Assembly: GCF_025562755.1 (NCBI RefSeq)
Contig: NZ_CP103300.1
Coordinates: 5,892,501-5,956,500, forward strand
Direction: 5' to 3'
Length of the DNA: 64,000 nt
From: Endozoicomonas euniceicola
Lineage (GTDB): Bacteria > Pseudomonadota > Gammaproteobacteria > Pseudomonadales > Endozoicomonadaceae
Part shown: one piece after another, positions 45,591 to 53,850 of the stretch
Layout of the letters: each line of letters opens with the position of its first letter
How positions within the stretch are numbered: position 1 is the first letter of the stretch
Notes under the pieces: model-generated
Databases searched by the model: none
What the model saw: the letters and a program-made list of their open reading frames with translations, nothing else
Told to the model about the DNA's origin: nothing
Program-made: the position numbers and the translations under genes

Positions 45591-46405
45591 TGAATAGTTT
45601 CCAGACTAAGCAAAGTTTCCATTTCGCATTTTTACCATATAATCGCTGTATGAACACCAGCAGCCACCCCTTCATTCAAAGGCAAGCCCGGTTCCGGTTT
45701 TATGCCGAGCTGAATGATTACCTGCCTCTTGTCCGGCGTTTTAAACCAACGGTTCACGGGTTTATTGGAACACCATCGGTCAAGGATCTGATTGAAGCGC
45801 AACAGGTGCCTCATACTGAAGTCGACCTGATTCTGGTGAATGGTGGTTCCGTCAACTTTGCCTACAGATTGAAGGGAGAGGAAGAAGTTTCAGTCTACCC
45901 CGTCTTTGAACGACTGGACTTAAAAGGTTTGCAGCGGCTGCGGCCGGAACCATTAAGGCAGACCCGCTTTATTGCCGATGTTCACCTGGGCAAGCTAGCG
46001 AGATACTTGCGGATTCTCGGTTTTGACACTTTGTATCGCAACGATTACAGCGACCATGAAATCGTTGATATTGCCCTGAAAGAACACCGGATTATCCTCA
46101 CCCGTGATCTGGGTATTCTGAAATACCATCAGGTCACCCATGGTTACTGGCCGAGAAATACCCAGCCCCGCCTGCAATTAAAAGAGCTGATTGAGGCACT
46201 TCAGTTAGATAAACAGTTCAAACCATTCACCCGTTGCAGTACGTGTAATGATCGGTTGATGTCGGTACCGGTTGACCTGATTCGCCATCACCTGCTGGAG
46301 CAGACCCGCTTGTACTATACCGAGTTTTATCAGTGCCGGGGTTGCCTGCAGGTTTACTGGAAAGGCTCTCATTACCACAGGCTGAGAGAGTGGTTACGGA
46401 TATGA
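45590..46405 (+). CDS. Ubiquitin-like plus Mut7-C RNase-domain protein
   Basis: Up to 271 residues; translation may begin at the Met near residue 21 (MNTSSHPFIQ). The N-terminal ~90 residues have a ubiquitin-like beta-grasp pattern (ARFRFYAELNDYLP, then VDLILVNGGSVNFAYRL). The C-terminal part is a Mut7-C PIN-like RNase domain: RFIADVHLGKLARYLRILGFD, ILTRDLGILK, and a four-cysteine zinc finger CSTC...CRGC. Such Ub-Mut7-C proteins are thought to act in RNA or tRNA processing. Confidence 0.85.
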   Translation: MNSFQTKQSFHFAFLPYNRCMNTSSHPFIQRQARFRFYAELNDYLPLVRRFKPTVHGFIGTPSVKDLIEAQQVPHTEVDLILVNGGSVNFAYRLKGEEEVSVYPVFERLDLKGLQRLRPEPLRQTRFIADVHLGKLARYLRILGFDTLYRNDYSDHEIVDIALKEHRIILTRDLGILKYHQVTHGYWPRNTQPRLQLKELIEALQLDKQFKPFTRCSTCNDRLMSVPVDLIRHHLLEQTRLYYTEFYQCRGCLQVYWKGSHYHRLREWLRI

Positions 46406-46423
46406 TGTTACTTTCAGTCACAC

Positions 46424-46530
46424 CTTAGGGGCGCAGCATTCAATGTCTTACCGGGCTTTTGGCGGTTGGCTATTAGCTGCTCAGACAGCCAACCACCAAA
46501 AGCTAATAGCCAACAGTGGTATATTCTAAC
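46424..46530. repeat. Interspersed repeat element, copy 2 (inverted)
   Basis: The start ttaggggcgcagcattcaat, then cttaccgggcttttggcgg, and ccaacagtggtatattct mirror the element at 16751-16880 in reverse orientation. The inner tandem units are fewer, and it carries an inverted gctaatagcc/ggctattagc pair. Bases 46531-46617 hold nothing further. Confidence 0.7.
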
Positions 46531-46617
46531 CTGCCGTTCCCCTTAGGAGTCTCAGTCCCAATGTGTGACACCGGGATTTGCTTGTGCGTCGGCCTTGATT
46601 CAGCGTACCAACGCATT

Positions 46618-47022
46618 TCAGCGTTTACCCGCTGGCTGATGAAACTCAATCACATTGCGATCAGGATCACGTATAAATAACAGTATCGAGCCTCTCTCTG
46701 AGCAAATGGGGCCTCCCGTGATAGCAATCCCAAGCTCATGTAACTGCTCCTGAACCTCGTTGATATCATCCACCTCAAGCGCCATATGGGTATAGCCCGG
46801 ATGCTTCCGGTCAATATCCATCAGGATATTCTCTCCCGGCTGAACCGTTGCATTCAGGATAAAGTTAAGATTGATACCGCAGGGGTGCTCCATAATGGCA
46901 ACCGGCTCCGGTCCTACAGGGCCTGCCAGAAATCGAAAACCGAGCTGTTCATAAAAATCTCTGCTCGTCTTCAGGTCGCTTACCCGAATGCCCACATGGT
47001 TAATTCTCTTGACTGGTATCAT
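46618..47022 (-). CDS. VOC-family (glyoxalase/dioxygenase fold) protein
   Basis: A 134-residue protein with the paired beta-alpha-beta-beta-beta pattern. Metal-type residues are seen in INHVGIRVSDL (His), HPGYTHMALEVDD (His) and VIEFHQP (Glu). Possible role: glyoxalase, fosfomycin-type or extradiol enzyme; the substrate cannot be told. It stands alone between a repeat and the acetyltransferase gene. Confidence 0.8.
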   Translation of the reverse strand: MIPVKRINHVGIRVSDLKTSRDFYEQLGFRFLAGPVGPEPVAIMEHPCGINLNFILNATVQPGENILMDIDRKHPGYTHMALEVDDINEVQEQLHELGIAITGGPICSERGSILLFIRDPDRNVIEFHQPAGKR

Positions 47023-47246
47023 TGTTCACCTCCGGCTGATGGAACCCTGCCTTTTCCCTCAATATGTGAGTCAGAGGGAGAGCCTCTGATCAGTGCGATA
47101 TCATTGTCAGACTTCAAGAAACAGCCACAAAAGAGCCTCTGAACTCTATGTTTGAACTGGAAAATCTGGTTCAAAACGAGCTTCTTAGCAACTTTTAGCC
47201 CTATTTTTTTCTATACATTCCGTCACAATCACCTATGATGCATGCG

Positions 47247-47753
47247 CTATTTCTGATTGGGAAATAAACCAACAATATGTTTAATCGGAAGCATGAGTAT
47301 CACAGGGTTAAATGGTGATCCCTTAAACCCGTACTGAAAGTAGAATTGCCGGGCTTCTCCGGAAATAGCATGAACCAACATGGCTTTGACACCGACGTGT
47401 TGGGATACAACCAGTGTTCGCATCATGGCATCTTTCAACAAACCCGAGCCAATACGCACTCCCTGATGCTCTTGATCAATGCCCAGTCGCCCCAGCACCG
47501 TCACTGGAATCGGGTCCGGCATATTCCGGGCAAGGGATTTTGGTGTTTGCATTCGCTCAATACTGCCGCTGGACAGTGCGTAGTAACCAACAACCCTATC
47601 GCCTTTGCACACAACAAAGGTACGGCTGGCATTGGCAGATTGATTTTTCAGGGCTGTTTTTTTCAACCATTCCGTCAGTACATCATGGCCACAATCAAAA
47701 TCGTCTATTTTGTGGTCTTTTGTCAGTAATTCCGGTGCCCTGATTACTCCCAC
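47247..47753 (-). CDS. TacT-type GNAT acetyltransferase toxin
   Basis: A 168-residue GNAT protein of the toxin group that acetylates aminoacyl-tRNA. Acetyl-CoA loop VLGRLGIDQEHQGVRIGSGLL and the terminal FYFQYGF with the catalytic Tyr are typical, as is the start LLTKDHKIDDFDCGHDVLTEWLK. The usual partner, a DUF1778 ribbon-helix-helix antitoxin, should lie just upstream on this strand, but only 27 bases separate this gene from hipA. It starts at GTG. Orphan toxin or adoption by hipBA are both possible. Confidence 0.82.
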   Translation of the reverse strand: MGVIRAPELLTKDHKIDDFDCGHDVLTEWLKKTALKNQSANASRTFVVCKGDRVVGYYALSSGSIERMQTPKSLARNMPDPIPVTVLGRLGIDQEHQGVRIGSGLLKDAMMRTLVVSQHVGVKAMLVHAISGEARQFYFQYGFKGSPFNPVILMLPIKHIVGLFPNQK

Positions 47754-47780
47754 GGTGCAGGCTCCGCCAATATCAATCTG

Positions 47781-48989
47781 CTACAAGACTGATTGCATCA
47801 TAAGTTCAGACAGTTTATTACCAATCTCCCGAAACCCGCCATGCTGTCCATTAAGAGCCTCAATCTTCGGGAGCGTTTTTCTTGCTGCCTCTTCCACTTC
47901 ACCGACAATTCGTTCTATGTCTTTATTGCTCAGTCCACATTGAGTGCGACCAAATTTCTGCAGCATTTTCCACCTGGGCCAGCGCTTTGACCCTCTCAGG
48001 GTAAGAGCCATTGTATCATTCGGAATATAAGGAACCGTACTCACCACATCGAATATGGGGGCGAGAGTGCGGGTGGTAGCAGGAAGCGTTCCTGACTGAT
48101 AGCCCTGTAGATCGTCGTATAACACACCAATATTTTTCAGATGTGCATCTCCGTTACGAATAAGGACATTGATTAGCAGTAATTTAAAAAAGTCAGTCAG
48201 CGCTCTGCTCTGGAACTCGGGAGAAACAAATTGTTTTATGGTGCGAACACAGGATTCGACACTGGCATCGTATTTTTCACGTGTTGTTCTGCCCTGCAAA
48301 ACACAAAAATCTTCAAACCCCAGCGGGCTGCCATCCGACCTAATATCAAACCTTCGGGTAATGAGTAAACGACCATTATCGCTGATATAAAAAGGTGCAA
48401 CATTGAGTCCTGAATTCTGACACAGAGTCAGACAGATGAATTCATTACAGGCCAGTTCGGGAAATTCACTGCCCCAGCTTTTGACAATGTAAGAGTGAGA
48501 AGGGAAAGTCATCCGGTCAAAAGCGTCTTTTGACTCTGTCGTATCTACCAGTACTTTAGGTTGTACACCTGCCACAGCGGACCTCAGGGCAAAACGGTTC
48601 AACAGATGATTGAAAAGCTCTGCATCGTCGCTTTCAAGCAGTGACTGCAAATCGGGTGCGGCTTCATCATTATGTGGCATAGCCTGACCGGACAGCGTGT
48701 AACCTAATCTCCCTATATGATTTTGTCCAACGATTGCCAGCATTGACAAATCATCGCTGCCGTACTGTTTGGCGGTATAACGTTCAATGGTTTCACGAAG
48801 GTGCCCTTCTGGCAGATTCATTTGAAACACCGGGTGCAAGTCTTCATAGGAATAGCTTTCTATTCGCATGGGCATTGTCAATGACAAGGCTTCTTTAGCA
48901 TTCTGGTTATAGGTAAAGACATGCTTTGACCCGGTTCGGGTCAACCGCCCTGTGAATGATTCTGTCGTATAAACATCAACGTCGGCCAT
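47781..48989 (-). CDS. hipA: HipA-type serine/threonine kinase toxin, copy 1
   Basis: A 402-residue HipA. The N-terminal subdomain (MADVDVYTTESFTGRLTR) is followed by the Gly-rich loop SAVAGVQPKVLVD and the catalytic/metal motif RNGDAHLKNIGVLYDD. HipA of E. coli phosphorylates glutamyl-tRNA synthetase and induces persistence. The start codon overlaps the hipB stop by one base (taatg). About 95% of it is repeated at 61087. Confidence 0.9.
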   Translation of the reverse strand: MADVDVYTTESFTGRLTRTGSKHVFTYNQNAKEALSLTMPMRIESYSYEDLHPVFQMNLPEGHLRETIERYTAKQYGSDDLSMLAIVGQNHIGRLGYTLSGQAMPHNDEAAPDLQSLLESDDAELFNHLLNRFALRSAVAGVQPKVLVDTTESKDAFDRMTFPSHSYIVKSWGSEFPELACNEFICLTLCQNSGLNVAPFYISDNGRLLITRRFDIRSDGSPLGFEDFCVLQGRTTREKYDASVESCVRTIKQFVSPEFQSRALTDFFKLLLINVLIRNGDAHLKNIGVLYDDLQGYQSGTLPATTRTLAPIFDVVSTVPYIPNDTMALTLRGSKRWPRWKMLQKFGRTQCGLSNKDIERIVGEVEEAARKTLPKIEALNGQHGGFREIGNKLSELMMQSVL

Positions 48990-49349
48990 TACTTTATCTC
49001 TTTCAGTTCATCCAAGCTGGGCAGCCCGTAGGATTTAACGGATAGGGTTAGCCCAAGCACTTCGAGAACCCGCTGAACCTTTCTTATGCCAATATCCGAG
49101 TAATCGTCTCTTTCCAGTGCACCGATAGTGGTTCTGTCCAGTCCTGCTAGCTGTGCCAGCTGTTGCTGGCTCCATTTCTTTTTTTTACGCTGGCTGCGTA
49201 TCAGCTCGCTGATATCTTCTAACACTTTCAGTCCATAATTATGATTTATATATTCAACATTATAACGTAAAAATCATTTTATGATGTGTATATTAATCAT
49301 TATTATTGCTTAAAATGCTTTAGGCTTCTTAAATTTTGCCTGTGGTAGC
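47796..49349. repeat. Duplicated hipBA segment, copy 1
   Basis: From tcataagttcagac at the hipA end to the start of traD (ttgcctgtggta), this ~1.55 kb stretch is nearly identical to 61098-62652. The copy at 62.6 kb also keeps the first codons of the traD frame before it stops at tag. Confidence 0.85.
48989..49225 (-). CDS. hipB: HipB-type antitoxin, copy 1
   Basis: A 78-residue XRE helix-turn-helix protein: RSQRKKKKWSQQQLAQLAGL, then RTTIGALERDDYSDIGIRKV, and an acidic C-terminal tail. It neutralises HipA and represses the operon. Upstream lies an AT-rich promoter area with tataacg repeats, nearly the same as at 62526-62640. Confidence 0.9.
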   Translation of the reverse strand: MLEDISELIRSQRKKKKWSQQQLAQLAGLDRTTIGALERDDYSDIGIRKVQRVLEVLGLTLSVKSYGLPSLDELKEIK

Positions 49350-50370
49350 AACCGTGTTGCTCTTTGCCCCATCGTTTACGTCTTTTGCTCATGATCATGT
49401 TGTCCTTCTTGTTATGGATCAGAGCTTACACTCCCCTTACCTGCAAAGCTGGCGACCCGTTTATGAACTTAGCTCGGCGGTACTCTGGTTCACCTCCATG
49501 AATGTCGCCATTACGCTGATGTTTTTCAGCTCTCTGCCAACAGTTGGTTTTATAGTGACCACCGCCTTGTGCGGCACGATCACTTTGACCCGGTTAACTC
49601 AAGCCCTGCCCCGATGGCAGCGGCACCAGAGATTGAAAGGCAAAAAGCTGACTCTATTAACGCTAAACGCCAAACAGTGCCAAACCCTCCAACAGCAGAA
49701 CAGTAACAAAGGTGTCTGGCTAGGCTGGGGTTTTGAGTGGCAACGACAGCATGGGCAACTGGCGTGGGACCTGTTTCGCAGCGATAACCAGCCAGCCAAA
49801 TCTGAGAACATTATGGGCGCAGGCTGGATTCATGGCATGGAAGAGCATGAGCAAACACTGTTTCAACCGTTGGCACAGGTTCAGATGCACACCATGGTGA
49901 TTGGTGTTCCCGGCAGTGGCAAAACCCGACTGTTTGATCTGCTGGTCACTCAGGCAGTGTTGCGTAACGAGCCGGTGATTATCATCGACCCCAAAGGCGA
50001 CCATGACCTTGCTTCTCATACGCTAAGAAGTTGCGAACTGTCAGGCAGTCAACGTCGTTTTATGAAGTTCCACCCCGGCTTTCCGGCAGACTCCATTCGT
50101 ATCAACCTGTTGCAGAACTTTAACCGTTCCAGCGAACTGGCCAGCCGGATTGCCGGGCTGATGCCGTCTGGCGGTGATAACGCACCGTTTCAGGCGTTTG
50201 CCCAGAAAGCAGTGGATGCTGTAGTTCAAGGGTATTTGCTCTGTGGTCAGCGCCCTACTCTGGTACTTATTCGACAGGGGCTGGAAGGTGGCGTAACGCA
50301 ATTACTAATAAGAGCTTTAACGGTGGTGTGTTCAAGTCATTTTCCTGAAGCAGAGAAAAAAATGGCTTGA
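49336..50370 (+). CDS. Conjugative coupling factor TraD (PFGI-1/SXT type), N-terminal part before an in-frame TGA
   Basis: The first 344 residues of a type IV coupling protein. Two membrane segments precede residue 85 (AVLWFTSMNVAITLMFF), then LGWGFEWQRQHGQ, typical of ICE TraD. Walker A is VIGVPGSGKTRLFDL and a further ATPase motif is VIIIDPKGDHDL. It ends at TGA 50368. The very same frame continues at 50371 to 51255, so a single stop codon splits the gene. The start is a TTG and the 5' end is next to the duplicated hip segment, so the first residues may be altered. Confidence 0.75.
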   Translation: MPVVATVLLFAPSFTSFAHDHVVLLVMDQSLHSPYLQSWRPVYELSSAVLWFTSMNVAITLMFFSSLPTVGFIVTTALCGTITLTRLTQALPRWQRHQRLKGKKLTLLTLNAKQCQTLQQQNSNKGVWLGWGFEWQRQHGQLAWDLFRSDNQPAKSENIMGAGWIHGMEEHEQTLFQPLAQVQMHTMVIGVPGSGKTRLFDLLVTQAVLRNEPVIIIDPKGDHDLASHTLRSCELSGSQRRFMKFHPGFPADSIRINLLQNFNRSSELASRIAGLMPSGGDNAPFQAFAQKAVDAVVQGYLLCGQRPTLVLIRQGLEGGVTQLLIRALTVVCSSHFPEAEKKMA

Positions 50371-50442
50371 AAATCACAGCAAAATAAGGTCAATCAAGAG
50401 ACCATAGCTCACCGCTGGATAAAGCTTTATCGAGAACAGATC

Positions 50443-51255
50443 ATGCCTGAAAATCCCTGTACCGATGTGGAAGGGTTGATCTCACTGTTTGAACACGACC
50501 GGGCGCACTACGGAAAAATGATCGCCACTCTCTTACCTGCACTGGGCATGTTAACTGGTGGACCTCTTGCACGACTGTTATCGCCCGACCCGACAGATAT
50601 AGATGACCTTCCCCCCTGTACCCATACGGCTAACCTGATCGAACAAAACAAGGTGATGTATTTCGGGCTGGATTCGTTAAGCGACCCGATGGTGGGTAAA
50701 GCCATCGGACAACTGTTACTGGCAGACCTTGCCGCCGTGGCGGGTGACCGTTACAACTACTCATCCACACACTCGCAACAACACAGCCAGCCCATTAACT
50801 TATTCGTAGATGAAGCCGCTGAAGTACTCTGCCCTCAACTGTTATCCCTACTCAACAAAGGACGAGGAGCCAAGTTCCGGCTATACGTCGCCACTCAGAC
50901 ACTGGCGGACTTTGAGGCGCAGCTGGGCTCAGAAGCAGCGGCAGAACAGTTTATCGACAACTGCAACCATTTGATCTGTCTGCGTACCCAGAATCCTGAA
51001 ACCCAGAAATTTATCACCGACAAACTGCCACCAGTTCGTTACCGATACTTTATCCGCAACCAGGGCATCAGCACCGATGCCAACCGCCCTATGGAATTTA
51101 CCGGCAACTTGAGTGAACAGCAACTGGAGGAAGCCGGCGATCTGTTCCCACCGCAACTGTTAGGCGAACTGCCCAACCTTGAATACGTGGCACGGCTGGG
51201 CGGTGGTCGCCTGCTGAAAGGCAGAATTCCGATTATCTGCTCTCCAGAATCCTGA
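50443..51255 (+). CDS. TraD coupling factor, C-terminal part after the in-frame stop
   Basis: A 270-residue continuation in the same reading frame as the preceding gene; the frame is open from 50371. Walker B is INLFVDEAAEVLCPQLL, followed by RFRLYVATQTLADFEAQLG-like residues and the motif NCNHLICLRTQNPET. If translation restarts at ATG 50443, it would make an ATPase lacking its P-loop. The simplest reading is a nonsense mutation in traD. Confidence 0.75.
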   Translation: MPENPCTDVEGLISLFEHDRAHYGKMIATLLPALGMLTGGPLARLLSPDPTDIDDLPPCTHTANLIEQNKVMYFGLDSLSDPMVGKAIGQLLLADLAAVAGDRYNYSSTHSQQHSQPINLFVDEAAEVLCPQLLSLLNKGRGAKFRLYVATQTLADFEAQLGSEAAAEQFIDNCNHLICLRTQNPETQKFITDKLPPVRYRYFIRNQGISTDANRPMEFTGNLSEQQLEEAGDLFPPQLLGELPNLEYVARLGGGRLLKGRIPIICSPES

Positions 51256-51277
51256 ACCTCTGATATCAAAACAATCC

Positions 51278-51898
51278 ATGACAAATTCTCAAAAACAAAC
51301 CAGTCCCATCGTTGTCTGGTGCTATGGGCTGGGTCTCATTCTGCTCTGGCTGGCTATTCCTGGGCAAAATATGAATCAATACCTGCAGAAGGAGCAGCAA
51401 CAGTACGCCAGAAGTTTGGGGGAAGATAACGGCACCCGGATAATCCGCACCGGGCAGCGGTTCTATAACAAAACGGTGTTTGAATCCGGTGTACAGGGCT
51501 TTCTATTCAAGCACACCACACCGGATCGCAAGATGGGCGAAGGGCTCGCCACAACCATCGAGTTTTTTCAGGGCGTTGTCCGAAACTTCCTAACGCTTCT
51601 GCAACAACTGTTTTATCGTATCGCCCTGCTAATCGCCTGCTTTCCTTACTGGGGCATCGTCCTGCTGGCGGCGTTATTGGATGGATGGCTGATCCGGAAA
51701 ATCCGCTATCATGACTTCCATTACACCAGCCCACTGCGAAACCTCTGGAGTCGCAGACTATGCCGATGGATTCCGGGGCTGTTCCTGTATCTGGTCATGA
51801 TTCCTCTGCCTTTTCCCGTCTGGCTGCTCCCTGTCATGGCGTGGCTGACCACGCTTTCACTGGGGTGGTGGACAGCCAACTGGCAGAAACGTGTCTGA
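51278..51898 (+). CDS. ICE membrane protein, DUF4400/TIGR03747 type
   Basis: A 206-residue protein with four membrane segments (VVWCYGLGLILLWLAIPG; IALLIACFPYWGIVLLAALLDG; then two near the C-terminus). A DGWLIRKIRYHDFHY loop is typical of the DUF4400 proteins encoded beside TraD in PFGI-1/SXT-like ICEs. Probably part of the mating apparatus. The next gene starts on its stop codon (tgatg). Confidence 0.8.
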   Translation: MTNSQKQTSPIVVWCYGLGLILLWLAIPGQNMNQYLQKEQQQYARSLGEDNGTRIIRTGQRFYNKTVFESGVQGFLFKHTTPDRKMGEGLATTIEFFQGVVRNFLTLLQQLFYRIALLIACFPYWGIVLLAALLDGWLIRKIRYHDFHYTSPLRNLWSRRLCRWIPGLFLYLVMIPLPFPVWLLPVMAWLTTLSLGWWTANWQKRV

Positions 51899-52767
51899 TG
51901 TTTTTCTTGTTTCTTTTATTACTGCTTTTTCCATCACCTGCCAGCACCGGCGAACGATGGTTTGACCGACACTCTGAAGGCTGGTTCTGGTACGAACGCA
52001 TTCCGGAACCAGAAACAGTGGAAGGCGATCAGTCCATGACACTTTCTCCCGTATTACCGGCGTCTCTCTCCACCCAATGGATCAGAAAAAACATAGGAAA
52101 CTACCTGGACAGGGCTATTGATGAACCCACCAAAGAGCATGTCAGCCAGTATCTTTATCTGGACAGGTTCGTCAAAGAAAAGGCTGAACGATTCGCCCGT
52201 GTCGGCAAACAGGTGATTGAAAGCGATCCAATGCTAGATGAAAACGTCCGACGCCCTATATCTCCTGCTGCGGCCAAGATTAGTGACGACATGGTGCAAT
52301 ACGCCAGAGAACAGGTTTTACGGAAAATAGCGAAAGTCTCCGGAGTTGTCTTTTACTATCAGGGAAGGTACAAGCTTTGTCAGCTGCAAGCCCAAACATT
52401 AATGGCGTTAAGTCAACAGTACGGATTTAAGCTGATTTCTTTTTCCACTGACGGTGAACTCATTTCTGATTTGCCTGACAGCCGTATCGACTGGAAACCT
52501 CCTCAGGCACTCAATATACAAGCCTATCCAGCTCTGTTTTTAATGAAACCGCCGGATGAGATCATCCAACTCAGGCAGGGGGTATCCTCTTATATCGATT
52601 TACACAACCGTATTGTTGACTCAGCCCACGAAGCCCAATGGATCAGTGAGCAAGAATACAGAAGTACCCTGATTATTCGGGAAGTCTGGAATGACTCCAC
52701 TACAAATCCAACTGACTCCGTACTCAACAGACTCAGAAACATTATTCAACCTAAATTCAGCGGTTAA
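51898..52767 (+). CDS. TraF-like conjugative transfer protein
   Basis: A 289-residue exported protein: signal MFFLFLLLLLFPSPASTGE, then GWFWYERIPEPE as in TraF proteins, and a thioredoxin-like C-terminal half with FYYQGRYKLCQLQAQTL. Only one cysteine is in the expected CxxC place, so it is a non-redox version. The start at 51898 is chosen because it overlaps the previous stop (tgatg). Its last codons (PKFSG stop) coincide with the end sequence of the next IS. Confidence 0.75.
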   Translation: MFFLFLLLLLFPSPASTGERWFDRHSEGWFWYERIPEPETVEGDQSMTLSPVLPASLSTQWIRKNIGNYLDRAIDEPTKEHVSQYLYLDRFVKEKAERFARVGKQVIESDPMLDENVRRPISPAAAKISDDMVQYAREQVLRKIAKVSGVVFYYQGRYKLCQLQAQTLMALSQQYGFKLISFSTDGELISDLPDSRIDWKPPQALNIQAYPALFLMKPPDEIIQLRQGVSSYIDLHNRIVDSAHEAQWISEQEYRSTLIIREVWNDSTTNPTDSVLNRLRNIIQPKFSG

Positions 52768-52812
52768 CCCCTGAGCTAAACTCTAACCCTCAACAATATT
52801 GAGGGCTCGAAG

Positions 52813-53850
52813 ATGGTTCGACCACCAAAACCCACTCCCCCAAAGGGTGAGTTGTCTGAAATGGAAAAAGATCCCTTATCCGTCAAACTCGAAGTCGATT
52901 CTTTCGACGGTAAAATTCATGTCGAGTGGGAGCCTGAAGCATCGGTCACCCCAATGGGACAGCTTCCTTTTTTTATACAGTTTTTAAAAACAGGTCACCG
53001 ATTTGAACCCTGGATTAACGATTGCCCACTAACTTATAAAAGCCCAAACGCCCCTCAAAAAGTGGATGTGATTGGCTCATTAATGCTTTCCATTCTTTCA
53101 GGACATAAACGCTATGCGCATATCGGAACAATTATTGGTGATAAAGTAAACGCTCAGTTGCTCGGGATGAAAAAAATTGTCAGCGATGATTCTGCCAGGC
53201 GTGGTTTAAAGAAGATTGACGAAGATGAAGGCGTTGAATGGATGCAAAAACACCTCCATCTCTGTTTTGATCCGTTATTAACCATTCCATGGATTATGGA
53301 TGTTGATGTTACCGTGAAAACCATTTATGGGCATCAGGAAGGAGCGGTTAATGGCTATAACCCACATAAGAAAGGGAGACCCTCTCATACTTACCACTCA
53401 TATATGATGGCTAATCTTAAATTAATACTGGAGGTTGAAGTCAGACCCGGAAATCAAAGTCAAAGTAAATACTCTTTACCCGGTTTAATGGAGCTATTAA
53501 ATCGACTTCCAAAACGCTGCTGGCCTGAATTTGTTCGTGGTGATTGTGATTGGGGAAGTGACCGGGTAATGAGCGAATTGGAAGATGCTGGTTGTCATTA
53601 TCTTTTTAAAATGAAGAAGCACGACAACGTTAAGAAAGCCATAGGGAATGCACACTGTAGCGGAGGATGGGTAAAATACGACAACCATTGGGAGGGAAAA
53701 GAATCCGTAATTAAACTGTCAGGTTGGAAAAAAGAAAGACGCATAATTATTGTTCGAAGACGGCGTCCTGAAAATGAAATACCGATGTTGGAAAAAGGAA
53801 TAAAAGAACGTCAACAAACGTTAGCATCCGACATTCACCACCTGACCTGA
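52813..53850 (+). pseudogene. IS1380-like transposase, N-terminal part (interrupted)
   Basis: About 336 residues of real sequence, then a few codons read into the inserted IS. DDE-type motifs: WIMDVDVTVKTIYGHQEGA, GYNPHKKGRPSHTYHSYM, and GDCDWGSDRVMSELEDAG. The first Asp and the GYNP-KKGRPSH block are those of IS1380-type transposases. Joining base 53820 to 55560 restores the frame across TTAGCAT. Confidence 0.8.

Noticed and set aside
45640..45665. Possible LexA box (ctgtatgaacaccag) upstream of polB
   Set aside because: The spacing between CTG and CAG is nine, not ten, and the inner bases do not match the usual AT-rich core.
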